64,000 nucleotides of DNA from Oscillatoria salina IIICB1 (lineage in GTDB: Bacteria > Cyanobacteriota > Cyanobacteriia > Cyanobacteriales > SIO1D9): assembly GCF_020144665.1 (NCBI RefSeq), contig NZ_JAAHBQ010000015.1, positions 1 through 64,000 of the forward strand, written 5' to 3'. This document shows positions 33,856-42,440 of the stretch, piece by piece. The position numbers and the translations under genes are program-made. Position 1 is the first letter of the stretch. Each line of letters opens with the position of its first letter. Under the pieces are notes generated by a model, which made no database searches, was not told the origin of the DNA, and saw only the letters and a program-made list of their open reading frames with translations.

Positions 33856-34533
33856 ATTTTTGACTTTTTCTGGTATTATCTAGATAATGGGATTATGAGT
33901 GCTAAAAAATACTTGCTCAGATTCCCATTATTAAGAAAGTCTAGCTAAAGAATAGCACAATAATTTGCCAAAATCAACTTTTTTCTGCGTCTAATTCAAG
34001 GAATTTTTGCAAATTAAATGAGCGCGATTCAGTTTTTCTTGGTATTATCTAAATCATAAAAATATAACATAATAAAAATATAACTGCGAAAAATACTTGC
34101 TCAGATTCCCATTATCAATAAGCTCTACCTAAAGGATAGCACAATAATTTCCGAAAATCAAGTTTTCTCCGCCTCAAATTTTGCAGATTTTTCTGAAATT
34201 AAATGAGCGCGAGCGAATTTTTCTGATATTTTTTAGAAAACAATTGTTCAGATCCCCATTATCAAGAAAATCTACCTCGAGAATAGCACAATCATTTCCA
34301 AAAATCAAGTTTTCTCCGGTCTAATTTCGCAGATTTTTTTTCACATTCAACTATCTTTAGCTAAAGAGCAACCTATAAGTTTTACCTGAGTGAAATTAAT
34401 CTAAATAATTTTAATTAAATGAGCAATTATTGTCTTGATTTTGTGGCATTATTTAAATAATAGAAATCTAACCGTCAAAAATTAGCTACTCAGATTTTCA
34501 TTATCAAGAAACCCTAGCTAAAAAATACCACAA
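33856..34533. repeat. cluster of four degenerate repeats between a hydrolase gene and truB
   Basis: Four related blocks contain the core CAG-AT-CCCATTAT-AAGAAA, starting at 33918, 34102, 34249 and 34491, followed by a second core (AATAGCACAATAATTTcC) about 40 bases later. Each is preceded by TGGTATTATctA-like text. Spacing between cores is 184, 147 and 242 bases, so the units are not exact tandem copies. The cluster fills the 730-base gap 33810-34539. No gene, insertion sequence or tRNA is present. Confidence 0.8.
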
Positions 34534-34539
34534 AACTGC

Positions 34540-36159
34540 TTATTCGCCAAGATTTTCTAATATTAAATTTTCCACCAAACTCAAAGGAAGCAAATCTTGA
34601 GAAAGAAACTGAGCATAAGCGGGACTAAGATAAACTTGATACTCCAAAAGATCGCTAATATAAGTAGCAAAAAAAGCCACACTTAAAGCTTGAATATACT
34701 CTTGAGCAACTTGAGGATCTGGACCAATCGCTTGTTCCGGGACTGGGACACCTTCCTCACTCGAACTACCCAAAGCAGAAAAATGAGTTCCCCCTTTAAG
34801 CAAAACGAGATATTTTTCCTGGTTATTCAGCCAAGTAAAAGGTATAATTTGTTCAGCCAAAGCCGGAGCAACAGTATCTGCACTGCTAGTAACAATCATC
34901 AAAGGAATTTCGATGTCACTCAACTCATCTTCACCAAAGATCGTGCTAGTTAAAGGATTAATCGCGATCGCAGCCTGAATCCTCTCATCTTGTAAATTGT
35001 AATTCAAATCTGGTAAAGTATCAGCCTGACACTGAATTAACAAAGATAAATTCAACGAATTCAAAGGTGGACAAACACTTTGTAACTTCTCATAATTAAA
35101 CTCAGCACCAGTAACAGCCAAAGCAGTATAACCTCCATAAGATTGACCCAAAATCCCCACCTTATCGGTTCTTATTTGTTGTGAATAAGAGCTTTCTAAG
35201 ACATCTAAAAGATATTTTATATCCAAAGGTCGGTCGATCAATTCTCGTGAGGGAGTAACTTCATTAGCTAAACCACTAGCAAGTTGTTGTAACTGTTGAG
35301 CATTACTACCAGGATGTTCGACAACAGCGACAGCAAAACCATAAGAAGCTAAATGTTTTGCGAGATACTCAAAAGTTTCGCGACTCGAACCAAGTCCGTG
35401 AGAAATTACCAGCAAAGGAGATGATTGAGGTTGTTGGGGAACATACAAATCAGTAGGAAAAATGCGTCCGCGAGAACGATCGCTAAGAATTAAAGTCTGT
35501 GTTTCATAAGCAACGTTACCAGGTTGACGCAAATCTGGTAGCGTCGCAAAACTTTCTAATATTTCTGGGGAAACTTCAGCTTGGGATTGAGTTTCAATTT
35601 TCGCGATCGCCAAATTAGTATTTTGAATAATACTACTTAACTGGTCGATAATTTCAAATCCGCGATCGGAACGAATTAAAATTCCCTCAGTCGGAAACTT
35701 TTTCAACACATTCAAAGGAGTCAAACCTTCACCTTCGTCTGCGGCTGCTAAAATTAATGCCGAACGAATTGCATAAAAACCCGGTTGTCGCGCTTTTGTT
35801 TGAATAATCTCACCCACTCGTCGTAAAATTAGTTGACCTTGATTCGAGTAGAAAAATTGGGAAACTGCTAAGGGAGTCAAATCTGCACGAGTCGTCAAAA
35901 TTGTTCGTAACTGTTCGAGTTGCTCTGGAGTTAAATATTTCGCATAATTAGCTAATTCTCCCCTAATCGTACCTTCTTTGGCGTATTCTTCCAGTGCGTT
36001 TACCGAGATCGAAAATTCCAACGGACCGACAGACAAGTAAATACGTTCTGCTGCTTTTACAGGAAGCATCGCAGTAGAAGTCAAGCAAACTCCCAAATTA
36101 AAGAGGAAAATTCCTAACTTAGCTGTAAAAGGTAAACTACGTGGCAGATTTGTGTTCAT
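34540..36159 (-). CDS. secreted alpha/beta hydrolase with DUF1400 N-terminal domain
   Basis: The 539-residue protein has a signal peptide (about 1-36, ending VKA), a DUF1400 domain (ERIYLSVGPLEFSISVNALEEYAKEG; about 38-175), and an alpha/beta hydrolase domain (about 225-520). The nucleophile elbow is GQSYGG, and later SSADTV and GGTHFS supply the likely acid and His. It resembles platelet-activating factor acetylhydrolase-like enzymes; the substrate is unknown. A paralog with the same layout is at 40460. The repeat cluster follows its 3' end. Confidence 0.88.
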   Translation of the reverse strand: MNTNLPRSLPFTAKLGIFLFNLGVCLTSTAMLPVKAAERIYLSVGPLEFSISVNALEEYAKEGTIRGELANYAKYLTPEQLEQLRTILTTRADLTPLAVSQFFYSNQGQLILRRVGEIIQTKARQPGFYAIRSALILAAADEGEGLTPLNVLKKFPTEGILIRSDRGFEIIDQLSSIIQNTNLAIAKIETQSQAEVSPEILESFATLPDLRQPGNVAYETQTLILSDRSRGRIFPTDLYVPQQPQSSPLLVISHGLGSSRETFEYLAKHLASYGFAVAVVEHPGSNAQQLQQLASGLANEVTPSRELIDRPLDIKYLLDVLESSYSQQIRTDKVGILGQSYGGYTALAVTGAEFNYEKLQSVCPPLNSLNLSLLIQCQADTLPDLNYNLQDERIQAAIAINPLTSTIFGEDELSDIEIPLMIVTSSADTVAPALAEQIIPFTWLNNQEKYLVLLKGGTHFSALGSSSEEGVPVPEQAIGPDPQVAQEYIQALSVAFFATYISDLLEYQVYLSPAYAQFLSQDLLPLSLVENLILENLGE

Positions 36160-36213
36160 TAGTTAGTTAATGGTGATTAATGCGATTGGGCGATCGCGTC
36201 GTAAAATCCAGCT

Positions 36214-36219
36214 TATAAT
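36214..36219 (+). promoter_or_regulatory. possible -10 box for argF
   Basis: TATAAT lies 59 bases before the argF start in the divergent region 36160-36277. No matching -35 box is seen at the usual distance, so this is a weak call. Confidence 0.3.
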
Positions 36220-36277
36220 GACTTTTTATGCCTAACCTTAAGTTTTCCGGGTTGGGTTAATTACTAGGAGGATCGTA

Positions 36278-37201
36278 ATGGGAAACTTAAAAGGACGAGA
36301 TTTACTCAGGATGACAGACTTCTCTCCTGAAGAAATTAAACAACTTTTAGCCTTAGCCAAGCAACTGAAAAACCAAGAAATCTCACTTAAGTGTCCAAAA
36401 GTTCTCGGACTGCTTTTCTACAAAGCTTCCACGAGAACTCGTGTTTCTTTTTCTGTGGCTATGTACCAACTTGGCGGTCAGGTTATCGACCTAAATCCTA
36501 ATGTAACCCAAGTTGGTCGCGGCGAACCAATTTCTGATACTGCGAGAGTTTTGGATCGCTATTTGGATATTTTAGCGGTACGCACGTTTCAACAAGCGGA
36601 TTTGGAAACTTTTGCTAGCTACGCGAAAATTCCGGTTATTAATGCTCTTAGCGATTTGGAGCATCCTTGTCAAGTTTTAGCCGATTTATTGACTATTCAA
36701 GAATGTTTTGGTTCTCTGAGTGGGGTTAGTGTCGCTTATCTTGGTGATGGAAATAATGTCGCACATTCGTTGCTGTTGGGTTGCGTACAAATGGGGATGA
36801 ATATTCGTATTGCTTGTCCTCCAGGTTACGAACCAGATCGTAGTATCGTTGAGGAAGCGAAGGAAATTGCGGTGGATAACGCGCAAATAGAGCTTACTCA
36901 GGATGCCAAAGCCGCAGTGAAACAGGCTCAAGTAATTTATACTGATGTTTGGGCGAGTATGGGACAAGAATCTATGGCTGATGCGAGGATTCCGGTTTTC
37001 CAACCTTATCAAGTTAATGAGGAACTTTTCGCTGATGCCGATCCTAACGCGATCGCACTTCATTGTCTTCCTGCACATCGCGAAGAAGAAATTACTGAAG
37101 CTGTCTTAGAAGGTTCTCACTCGCGAGTTTGGGATCAAGCTGAAAATAGAATGCACGCTCAAAAAGCTTTACTTGCTAGTTTACTAGGTGCTGAGACATA
37201 A
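36278..37201 (+). CDS. argF: ornithine carbamoyltransferase
   Basis: The 307-residue enzyme joins carbamoyl phosphate and ornithine to make citrulline in arginine synthesis. Carbamoyl phosphate contacts are seen in STRTR (KASTRTRVSF), with DLEHPCQVLADLLT and the ornithine-site motif HCLPAHR. A strong AGGAGG site precedes the ATG by 6 bases. Length matches the family. It is a single gene, divergent from the DUF1400 hydrolase. Confidence 0.96.
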   Translation: MGNLKGRDLLRMTDFSPEEIKQLLALAKQLKNQEISLKCPKVLGLLFYKASTRTRVSFSVAMYQLGGQVIDLNPNVTQVGRGEPISDTARVLDRYLDILAVRTFQQADLETFASYAKIPVINALSDLEHPCQVLADLLTIQECFGSLSGVSVAYLGDGNNVAHSLLLGCVQMGMNIRIACPPGYEPDRSIVEEAKEIAVDNAQIELTQDAKAAVKQAQVIYTDVWASMGQESMADARIPVFQPYQVNEELFADADPNAIALHCLPAHREEEITEAVLEGSHSRVWDQAENRMHAQKALLASLLGAET

Positions 37202-37214
37202 GTTTGTTCGTAGT

Positions 37215-37230
37215 GAGGACTTCAGTCCTC
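37215..37230 (+). terminator. short hairpin after argF
   Basis: GAGGAC (37215-37220) and GTCCTC (37225-37230) form a 6-bp stem with a TTCA loop, 13 bases after the argF stop. The surrounding GTGAGGACTTCAGTCCTC is a dispersed word in cyanobacterial intergenic DNA. No T-run follows, so termination is uncertain. The rest of 37231-37576 shows no gene. Confidence 0.4.
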
Positions 37231-37576
37231 CTCTCTCTCCGGGAAATTTGCGCTCGGCGATCGCTACACTTCCTGTTGCTTGTTGCAAATTCAATTTGAC
37301 AAATTCTCGGCCAAGTGACCTTATAGGCGCGCACCTTCTCCACTATATATATATTACCATATTAATTTTTCTTTGGCAAGATAATTTTCTTAACCACCAA
37401 CAAAATTTGTCGAACTTGTTGATTATTGCTTCAACTCAAGACTGATTGAGAACAATTTTGGTCGTAATCTTTGTTGACTTTTAATTCAAGCTAGAAAAAA
37501 TTTTCTTGGCAGTTGGTAATTGTTAGTAACAGACAAAAAAAACTTAGCAAAAATGATGACAAAAAGCCAATTTCTC

Positions 37577-37590
37577 TGGTACAACTGTTC
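37577..37590. promoter_or_regulatory. LexA box upstream of lexA
   Basis: GGTACAACTGTTCT fits every position of the published cyanobacterial/Gram-positive LexA consensus RGTACNNNDGTWCB. It lies 84 bases before the lexA start, where autoregulation would place it. Confidence 0.75.
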
Positions 37591-37674
37591 TAGGATAAAA
37601 AGTATTCAGCCGAGAAGGTAAAAACTTCCCAGCCGAAGAACACCAACAAACCATTTTGCCCCAAAGATAAAGCT

Positions 37675-38286
37675 ATGGAACCATTAACAACCGCTCAAAA
37701 AGAGCTTTACGATTGGCTAGTGGAATATATTCGCACCACCCAACACGCACCATCAATACGTCAGATGATGAAAGCAATGAAATTAAAATCGCCAGCCCCA
37801 GTGCAAAGTCGTTTAGAGCGTTTGCGAAACAAAGGATACATTGATTGGTCAGAAGGGAAAGCGAGAACGATTCGGATTTTACATCAAGAACCCCAAGGAC
37901 TACCAATTTTAGGAGCGATCGCGGCGGGAGGATTAGTAGAACCTTTCACCGACGTAAAAGAAAAACTCGACTTATCAGAATTATTCAACAAAAAAAACCA
38001 CTTCGCCTTAAAAGTCGTCGGAGACAGCATGATTGGAGATCATATCGCCGAAGGAGACATGGCGATCGTGCGTAAAGTTCATAAAGGAGAAGAAATCAAA
38101 AACGGAGAAATTGTCGCCGCGAGAGTTACAGGACTCGGTACCACCTTAAAACGCTTTTACAGCAACCAAGAAAAAGTGATTCTCAAACCCGCTAACCCCA
38201 ACTATCCTCCCATCGAAGTCAAAGCAAACAACGTCGAAGTACAAGGAATACTCGTAGGAGTCTGGCGCGGTTATCAACTTGCTTAA
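37675..38286 (+). CDS. lexA: LexA transcriptional repressor
   Basis: The 203-residue protein has an N-terminal winged helix (about 1-70, with APSIRQMMKAMKLKSPAPVQ) and a C-terminal S24 peptidase domain. The self-cleavage site is present (Ala84-Gly85 in AIAAGG), as are Ser118 (VGDSMIGD) and Lys159 (TTLKRF). It should therefore be cleavage-competent, unlike some cyanobacterial LexA proteins that lack these residues. A consensus LexA box upstream supports self-regulation and an SOS-type role. Confidence 0.94.
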   Translation: MEPLTTAQKELYDWLVEYIRTTQHAPSIRQMMKAMKLKSPAPVQSRLERLRNKGYIDWSEGKARTIRILHQEPQGLPILGAIAAGGLVEPFTDVKEKLDLSELFNKKNHFALKVVGDSMIGDHIAEGDMAIVRKVHKGEEIKNGEIVAARVTGLGTTLKRFYSNQEKVILKPANPNYPPIEVKANNVEVQGILVGVWRGYQLA

Positions 38287-38302
38287 ACCCAACTTAAAAA
38301 TT

Positions 38303-38329
38303 GTAAGCTGGGCAAAAGTCTCAGCTTAC
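38303..38329 (+). terminator. hairpin between lexA and dus
   Basis: A perfect 8-bp stem GTAAGCTG (38303-38310) with CAGCTTAC (38322-38329) has an 11-base loop. It lies 17 bases after the lexA stop and just before the dus start. No T-run follows, so it may be a weak terminator or a processing site. Confidence 0.4.
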
Positions 38330-38343
38330 CAACTACTAATAAT

Positions 38344-39351
38344 ATGGTCAAAATATCTCCCAGCCTGCAAAGCAAACTCGCCACACCCTTAAAAATCGGT
38401 TCCGTCGAAATCAAAAGTCGCGTTTTCCAGTCACCCCTTTCCGGAGTTACCGACTTAGTTTTTCGGCGACTAGTAAGACGTTACGCCCCCGACTCAATGA
38501 CATACACCGAGATGGTAAGCGCCAAAGAATTGCACCATCTGCGAAAACTACCAAAAGTCATGGAAATTGCTCCCGACGAACAACCAATCAGCATTCAACT
38601 ATTCGACTGCCGTCCTGATTTTATGGCAGAAGCAGCCGAAAAAGCCGTCGCCGAAGGAGCAAAAACCATCGACATCAACATGGGTTGTCCCGTGAACAAA
38701 ATCACCAAAAAAGGCGGCGGAAGTTCCTTATTGCGTCAACCAGAAACCGCAGCAGCGATCGTTACTACCGTAGCCAAAGCCGTATCCATACCCGTCACCG
38801 TCAAAACCCGCATCGGTTGGTCTGACGAAGAAATCAACATCTTAGAATTTGCTCGACGAATGGAAGACGCAGGTGCTTCCATGTTAACTTTACACGGTCG
38901 TACCCGCGCCCAAGGCTATAACGGCACCGCCAAATGGGAATGGATTGGCAAAGTAAAGGAAATACTAACTATTCCCGTAATTGCTAACGGAGATATTTTT
39001 TCCGTCGCCGCCGCAATCAAATGTCTCGAAGAAACCAACGCCGACGGTGTAATGTGTTCGCGAGGGACTTTAGGTTATCCGTTTTTAGTGGGAGAAATAG
39101 ATTATTATTTTAAGACAGGTAAAGAGTTACCCACACCAACAATAACTGAGCGTTTAGAATGTGCTAAAGAACACCTCCAAGGCTTGTGGGAATATAAAGG
39201 AATTCGGGGTATTCGCCAGTCAAGAAAACACATGGCTTGGTATTGTCAAGGATTTCCCGGTGCGAGTAAATTACGAGATCGTCTTTCGCGTCTTGAAAGC
39301 GTCGAGGAAGGATGGGAATCGATCGATCGCGCGATCGCCACTCTCAACTAA
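38344..39351 (+). CDS. dus: tRNA-dihydrouridine synthase
   Basis: The 335-residue FMN enzyme reduces uridines in tRNA D-loops. It has FQSPLSGVTDLVFRRL at the N-terminus, the catalytic loop INMGCPVNKITKKGGGSSLL with the active-site Cys, TVKTRIGW, and LTLHGRTRAQGYNG. The later VIANGDIFS and GVMCSRGTLGYPFL bind the flavin phosphate. The C-terminal helical domain is complete. The sequence is closest to the bacterial DusB type. It follows lexA by 57 bases. Confidence 0.94.
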   Translation: MVKISPSLQSKLATPLKIGSVEIKSRVFQSPLSGVTDLVFRRLVRRYAPDSMTYTEMVSAKELHHLRKLPKVMEIAPDEQPISIQLFDCRPDFMAEAAEKAVAEGAKTIDINMGCPVNKITKKGGGSSLLRQPETAAAIVTTVAKAVSIPVTVKTRIGWSDEEINILEFARRMEDAGASMLTLHGRTRAQGYNGTAKWEWIGKVKEILTIPVIANGDIFSVAAAIKCLEETNADGVMCSRGTLGYPFLVGEIDYYFKTGKELPTPTITERLECAKEHLQGLWEYKGIRGIRQSRKHMAWYCQGFPGASKLRDRLSRLESVEEGWESIDRAIATLN

Positions 39352-39366
39352 TTACACTTAACCCAG

Positions 39367-39405
39367 GTTCGGCGATCGCTAATAGCAATGGGTACAAAGC
39401 CGAAC
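39367..39405. terminator. hairpin between dus and hspA
   Basis: GTTCGGC (39367-39373) and GCCGAAC (39399-39405) form a 7-bp stem with a 25-base interval that contains GCGATCGC. It begins 15 bases after the dus stop. It may end the dus transcript or lie in the hspA promoter region. No T-run is present. Confidence 0.35.
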
Positions 39406-39496
39406 TACTTATTTAAGGTAGCTTAGATATCTTAATAGTGTAAGCAAGATTAATCAACTTGCCAGTAACAAATCAAGCAATTAGGAGGTCATGAAT

Positions 39497-39943
39497 ATGG
39501 CACTGGTACGTTGGCAACCTTTCCGAGAAGTTGATTCTTTACAACGAGAAATGAATCGTTTATTCGATAGTTTCTTGACCGAAGACGGCGAACATCGTCG
39601 TTCAGCTATGGCTACTTTTGCACCCGCAGCCGAAATCGAAGAAACTGCTGATGCTATCCATCTTCGTTTAGAAATTCCTGGTATGGAACCTCAAGATTTA
39701 GACGTACAAGTTACTGCGGAAGCTGTTTCTATTCGCGGCGAACGTAAGTCTCAATTTAAATCAGAAGAAGAAGGAATGACTCGTACTGAATTCCGTTACG
39801 GACAATTTCAACGAGTAATTCCCCTACCCGGAAAAATCAAAAACAACGAAGTACAAGCTGAATACAAAGATGGGATTCTCCAGCTAACTTTACCCAAAGC
39901 TGATGAAGAGAAAAATAAAGTTGTCAAAGTCAACATCGGCTAA
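39497..39943 (+). CDS. hspA: small heat shock protein (Hsp20 family)
   Basis: The protein (148 residues) starts MALVRWQPFREVDSLQREMN, the typical cyanobacterial HspA opening. The alpha-crystallin domain (about 40-140) contains PAAEIEETADAIHLRLEIPG, EAVSIRGERKS and the C-terminal signature YKDGILQLTLPK. It would act as an ATP-independent chaperone. The ATG at 39497 is chosen over 39491 because AGGAGG at 39483-39488 is then 8 bases away. The leader has a small GCAAG/CTTGC hairpin at about 39447-39465; I see no CIRCE element. Confidence 0.95.
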   Translation: MALVRWQPFREVDSLQREMNRLFDSFLTEDGEHRRSAMATFAPAAEIEETADAIHLRLEIPGMEPQDLDVQVTAEAVSIRGERKSQFKSEEEGMTRTEFRYGQFQRVIPLPGKIKNNEVQAEYKDGILQLTLPKADEEKNKVVKVNIG

Positions 39944-40112
39944 AGGTTCAGAGCGGAACTTGCACTTTTGCTTGAGAATATTTGGGGTAACTGCGTCAGC
40001 TAAACTCTGCCAAATAACGACTGAAAAATAATTCTTGTTACCAGTAATTTATTCTCTGTAAGTGCAAGATATTGATTAAAAATTCGTTTCAATAATTTAA
40101 ACAACTAATAAT

Positions 40113-40151
40113 TAGGATTGGCAAACAACTAAGCATAAATTGCCAATCCTA
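40113..40151 (+). terminator. 12-bp hairpin after hspA
   Basis: TAGGATTGGCAA (40113-40124) pairs perfectly with TTGCCAATCCTA (40140-40151) around a 15-base loop. It lies 170 bases after hspA. The tail is AT-rich and not pure T. The remaining parts of 39944-40285 show no gene. Confidence 0.5.
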
Positions 40152-40285
40152 TTATTATATAATGACTAGAGAAAATATCCGCAGATTGGCCAAAGCAAGA
40201 ATTAATTAAATTCAAATTCGCGATCGCCACCCAAATTGGTGTATCTATAGAAGATAGATGCTGACACGAAACTGTTTGAGTATTT

Positions 40286-40450
40286 ATGTCCAAATCATTC
40301 TCCAGCAATGGCTCTCTAACCCAAAAAAACCTCGCCCTTCTCCGCAAAAGCACGGAAGGGAAACTTGAGTCACCTGAAAACAGTCACTTCAATCCGGATG
40401 ATTTAGTAACTTGCATAAATAAGATAAATAATAAGCATCTCTACAGTTAA
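40286..40450 (+). CDS. possible 54-residue small protein upstream of DUF1400 hydrolase
   Basis: An ATG frame of 54 residues (MSKSFSSNGSLTQKNLALLR at its start) ends 9 bases before the hydrolase start at 40460. It is hydrophilic and has no membrane segment or known motif. There is no good ribosome binding site. It could be a leader peptide, a small protein or chance. Confidence 0.25.
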   Translation: MSKSFSSNGSLTQKNLALLRKSTEGKLESPENSHFNPDDLVTCINKINNKHLYS

Positions 40451-40459
40451 ACCAAAACC

Positions 40460-42361
40460 ATGAACTCTCAGCTCGACTGTTCTGGCTACAGGACATCCAA
40501 GCTCAAACAAGAAAGTAAGCTAGCAGTAGCGTCAGGTCAAAAAAAACGCCAGCGTCGCCGGAGTCTGACGGGACTGTCGATAGTTTTGTTTGCTTTGTGT
40601 TGTAGCATAGCCACACCCGTATCAGCAGCAGAACGCTTGACTCTGCGTTTAGGACCGCTTCAACGTTCAGTTGCAGTAAACGATTTAGAAGAATTTGCCA
40701 AAACAGGCAAACTGCCAGCTTCTTTAAGACTCTACGCCCCGGTACTAACCCCGCAAGTGCGACAAATTCTAGGAAACAGCTTGCAAATCGAACCTAGCGT
40801 AGCCGAAAAATTTCTTGAAGAACTCTTAAACTCTCCCGATGGAGAAAGATTAATCGAACAACTCAGCATCGCCTTACCAGGAAGTAAACCAGAACAGCTA
40901 AAAGCAGCAATTCAGATTGCAGTACAGCAAGCAGATGGTTTAAGCGCGATTAGTTTTTTACGAGCCTATCCAGCCGAAAATCTGACCGTAGATGCAACAG
41001 CAGCAGTAGGAATTGTCGTACAATTAAACGCCTCAAACCTCCAAAGCCGAATTTTGGCTCCGATGCTAGAGCGAGAACTAAGTGTAGAAACCACAGCCAG
41101 ATCGATTCGTTCCAGCATAGATCCCACAGCGCCAGGAGCAGAACAAATCCGAAGACGGACATTAATTTTACGCGATCGCCAACGTCAGAGAACTATCCCC
41201 GTCGATATTTACTACAGCGCCAACACTAGCGGTCCACTAGTAGTAATGTCTCACGGCTTTGCTGCCGACCGCAAATTTTTAACTTATCTGGCGGAACATT
41301 TAGCATCCTATGGTTTAACTGTCGCAGCCTTAGAACATCCGGGCAGTAATATTGATGCAGTCGCCGAAATGTCAATCGGTTTAAACCCCGCCGATTTATT
41401 ACCCGCTTCCGAATTTAGCGCTCGTCCCCAAGATGTCAGCTTTTTATTAGACCAACTCCAGAGACTAAATAAATATCCTGGTTATTTAGAAAATAAATTT
41501 AACACCGAACAAGTAACTATTATCGGTCACTCCTTAGGAGGTTATACCGCCTTAGCCTTAGCAGGAGGAGAATTAAACTTACCTCAACTGCGCTTTTTTT
41601 GTTCAGATTTAAGTCCATTAGGGCGATCGCCCGCCGATTGGTTGCAATGCGCTGGGATTAGCTTACCAGACAGCCCCAACTCCCTGCGCGATCGCCGCAT
41701 CGTTTCCGCGATCGCCCTTAACCCCCTAGTCGGAAAACTCTTTGGTGACAAAGGCTTAAATCAAATCAAAATACCGACAATGATTTTAGCTGGAAGCGAA
41801 GACGCGATCGCCCCACCTTTACACCATCAGCTTTTACCATTTACCCAACTAAAAGGAGAAAAATATCTACTCACAGCGATCGGCGGAACCCACATGAGCG
41901 TCACCGACATTGGTAACATCAACAGTGCAGTCAGACAAACCACTCTCGTCAAAGAACTTTTAGGTACTCCAGCCGAACCCTTACGACAACTCGTAAAAGG
42001 TACAACCTTAGCCTTTATCAAACAACAAAGCCCCGAAGCCAACAACTACAAATTATTTCTGACCCCAGAATATGCCCAAAGTTTAACACCAACAGTATCC
42101 GGTCAAAATCCCTCGCCCTTACAACTGCGCTTAACCACCCAACTACCAGCCCGACTCGAAGCATGGCTGCAAGTCTTAGGAGTCAGCGATCGCCCGATCG
42201 CCTACAAATCGCCCTTAGAAGAAACTCAGCGAGATCCCCTAGCAACCGCTAAATTTCTTCCCTTCGCACCCAACTTCTTACGTCGTCGTAAAACCCTCCC
42301 TAAAGTAGAAACTTCTAGCCAAAATCTCGATAGCTATTTAACCGAACTTTTAGAGGATTAG
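40460..42361 (+). CDS. secreted alpha/beta hydrolase with DUF1400 N-terminal domain (paralog)
   Basis: The 633-residue protein repeats the layout of the gene at 34540. A long N-terminal signal (hydrophobic about 40-58, ending VSA) is followed by a DUF1400 domain (ERLTLRLGPLQRSVAVNDLEEFAKTG) and a hydrolase domain with the nucleophile elbow GHSLGG, then GSEDAI and GGTHMS. Both active-site regions are intact. The C-terminal extension (about 545-633) is Pro- and basic-rich and absent from the paralog. Substrate is unknown; PAF-acetylhydrolase-like activity is inference. Confidence 0.88.
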   Translation: MNSQLDCSGYRTSKLKQESKLAVASGQKKRQRRRSLTGLSIVLFALCCSIATPVSAAERLTLRLGPLQRSVAVNDLEEFAKTGKLPASLRLYAPVLTPQVRQILGNSLQIEPSVAEKFLEELLNSPDGERLIEQLSIALPGSKPEQLKAAIQIAVQQADGLSAISFLRAYPAENLTVDATAAVGIVVQLNASNLQSRILAPMLERELSVETTARSIRSSIDPTAPGAEQIRRRTLILRDRQRQRTIPVDIYYSANTSGPLVVMSHGFAADRKFLTYLAEHLASYGLTVAALEHPGSNIDAVAEMSIGLNPADLLPASEFSARPQDVSFLLDQLQRLNKYPGYLENKFNTEQVTIIGHSLGGYTALALAGGELNLPQLRFFCSDLSPLGRSPADWLQCAGISLPDSPNSLRDRRIVSAIALNPLVGKLFGDKGLNQIKIPTMILAGSEDAIAPPLHHQLLPFTQLKGEKYLLTAIGGTHMSVTDIGNINSAVRQTTLVKELLGTPAEPLRQLVKGTTLAFIKQQSPEANNYKLFLTPEYAQSLTPTVSGQNPSPLQLRLTTQLPARLEAWLQVLGVSDRPIAYKSPLEETQRDPLATAKFLPFAPNFLRRRKTLPKVETSSQNLDSYLTELLED

Positions 42362-42440
42362 GTATTGAGGACTGGGTTCAGTGAACAGCGAACAGCGATC
42401 GGTGACCACTTAACACTTAGCAGTTTATCCCCTTGTCCCC

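Noticed and set aside
37188-37445. Frame of 85 residues overlapping the argF 3' end
   Set aside because: It starts inside argF and runs through the hairpin and AT-rich spacer; no family features.
40129-40353. Minus-strand frame of 74 residues after hspA
   Set aside because: It overlaps the hairpin and an alternative plus-strand frame, and has no protein-like motif or ribosome binding site.
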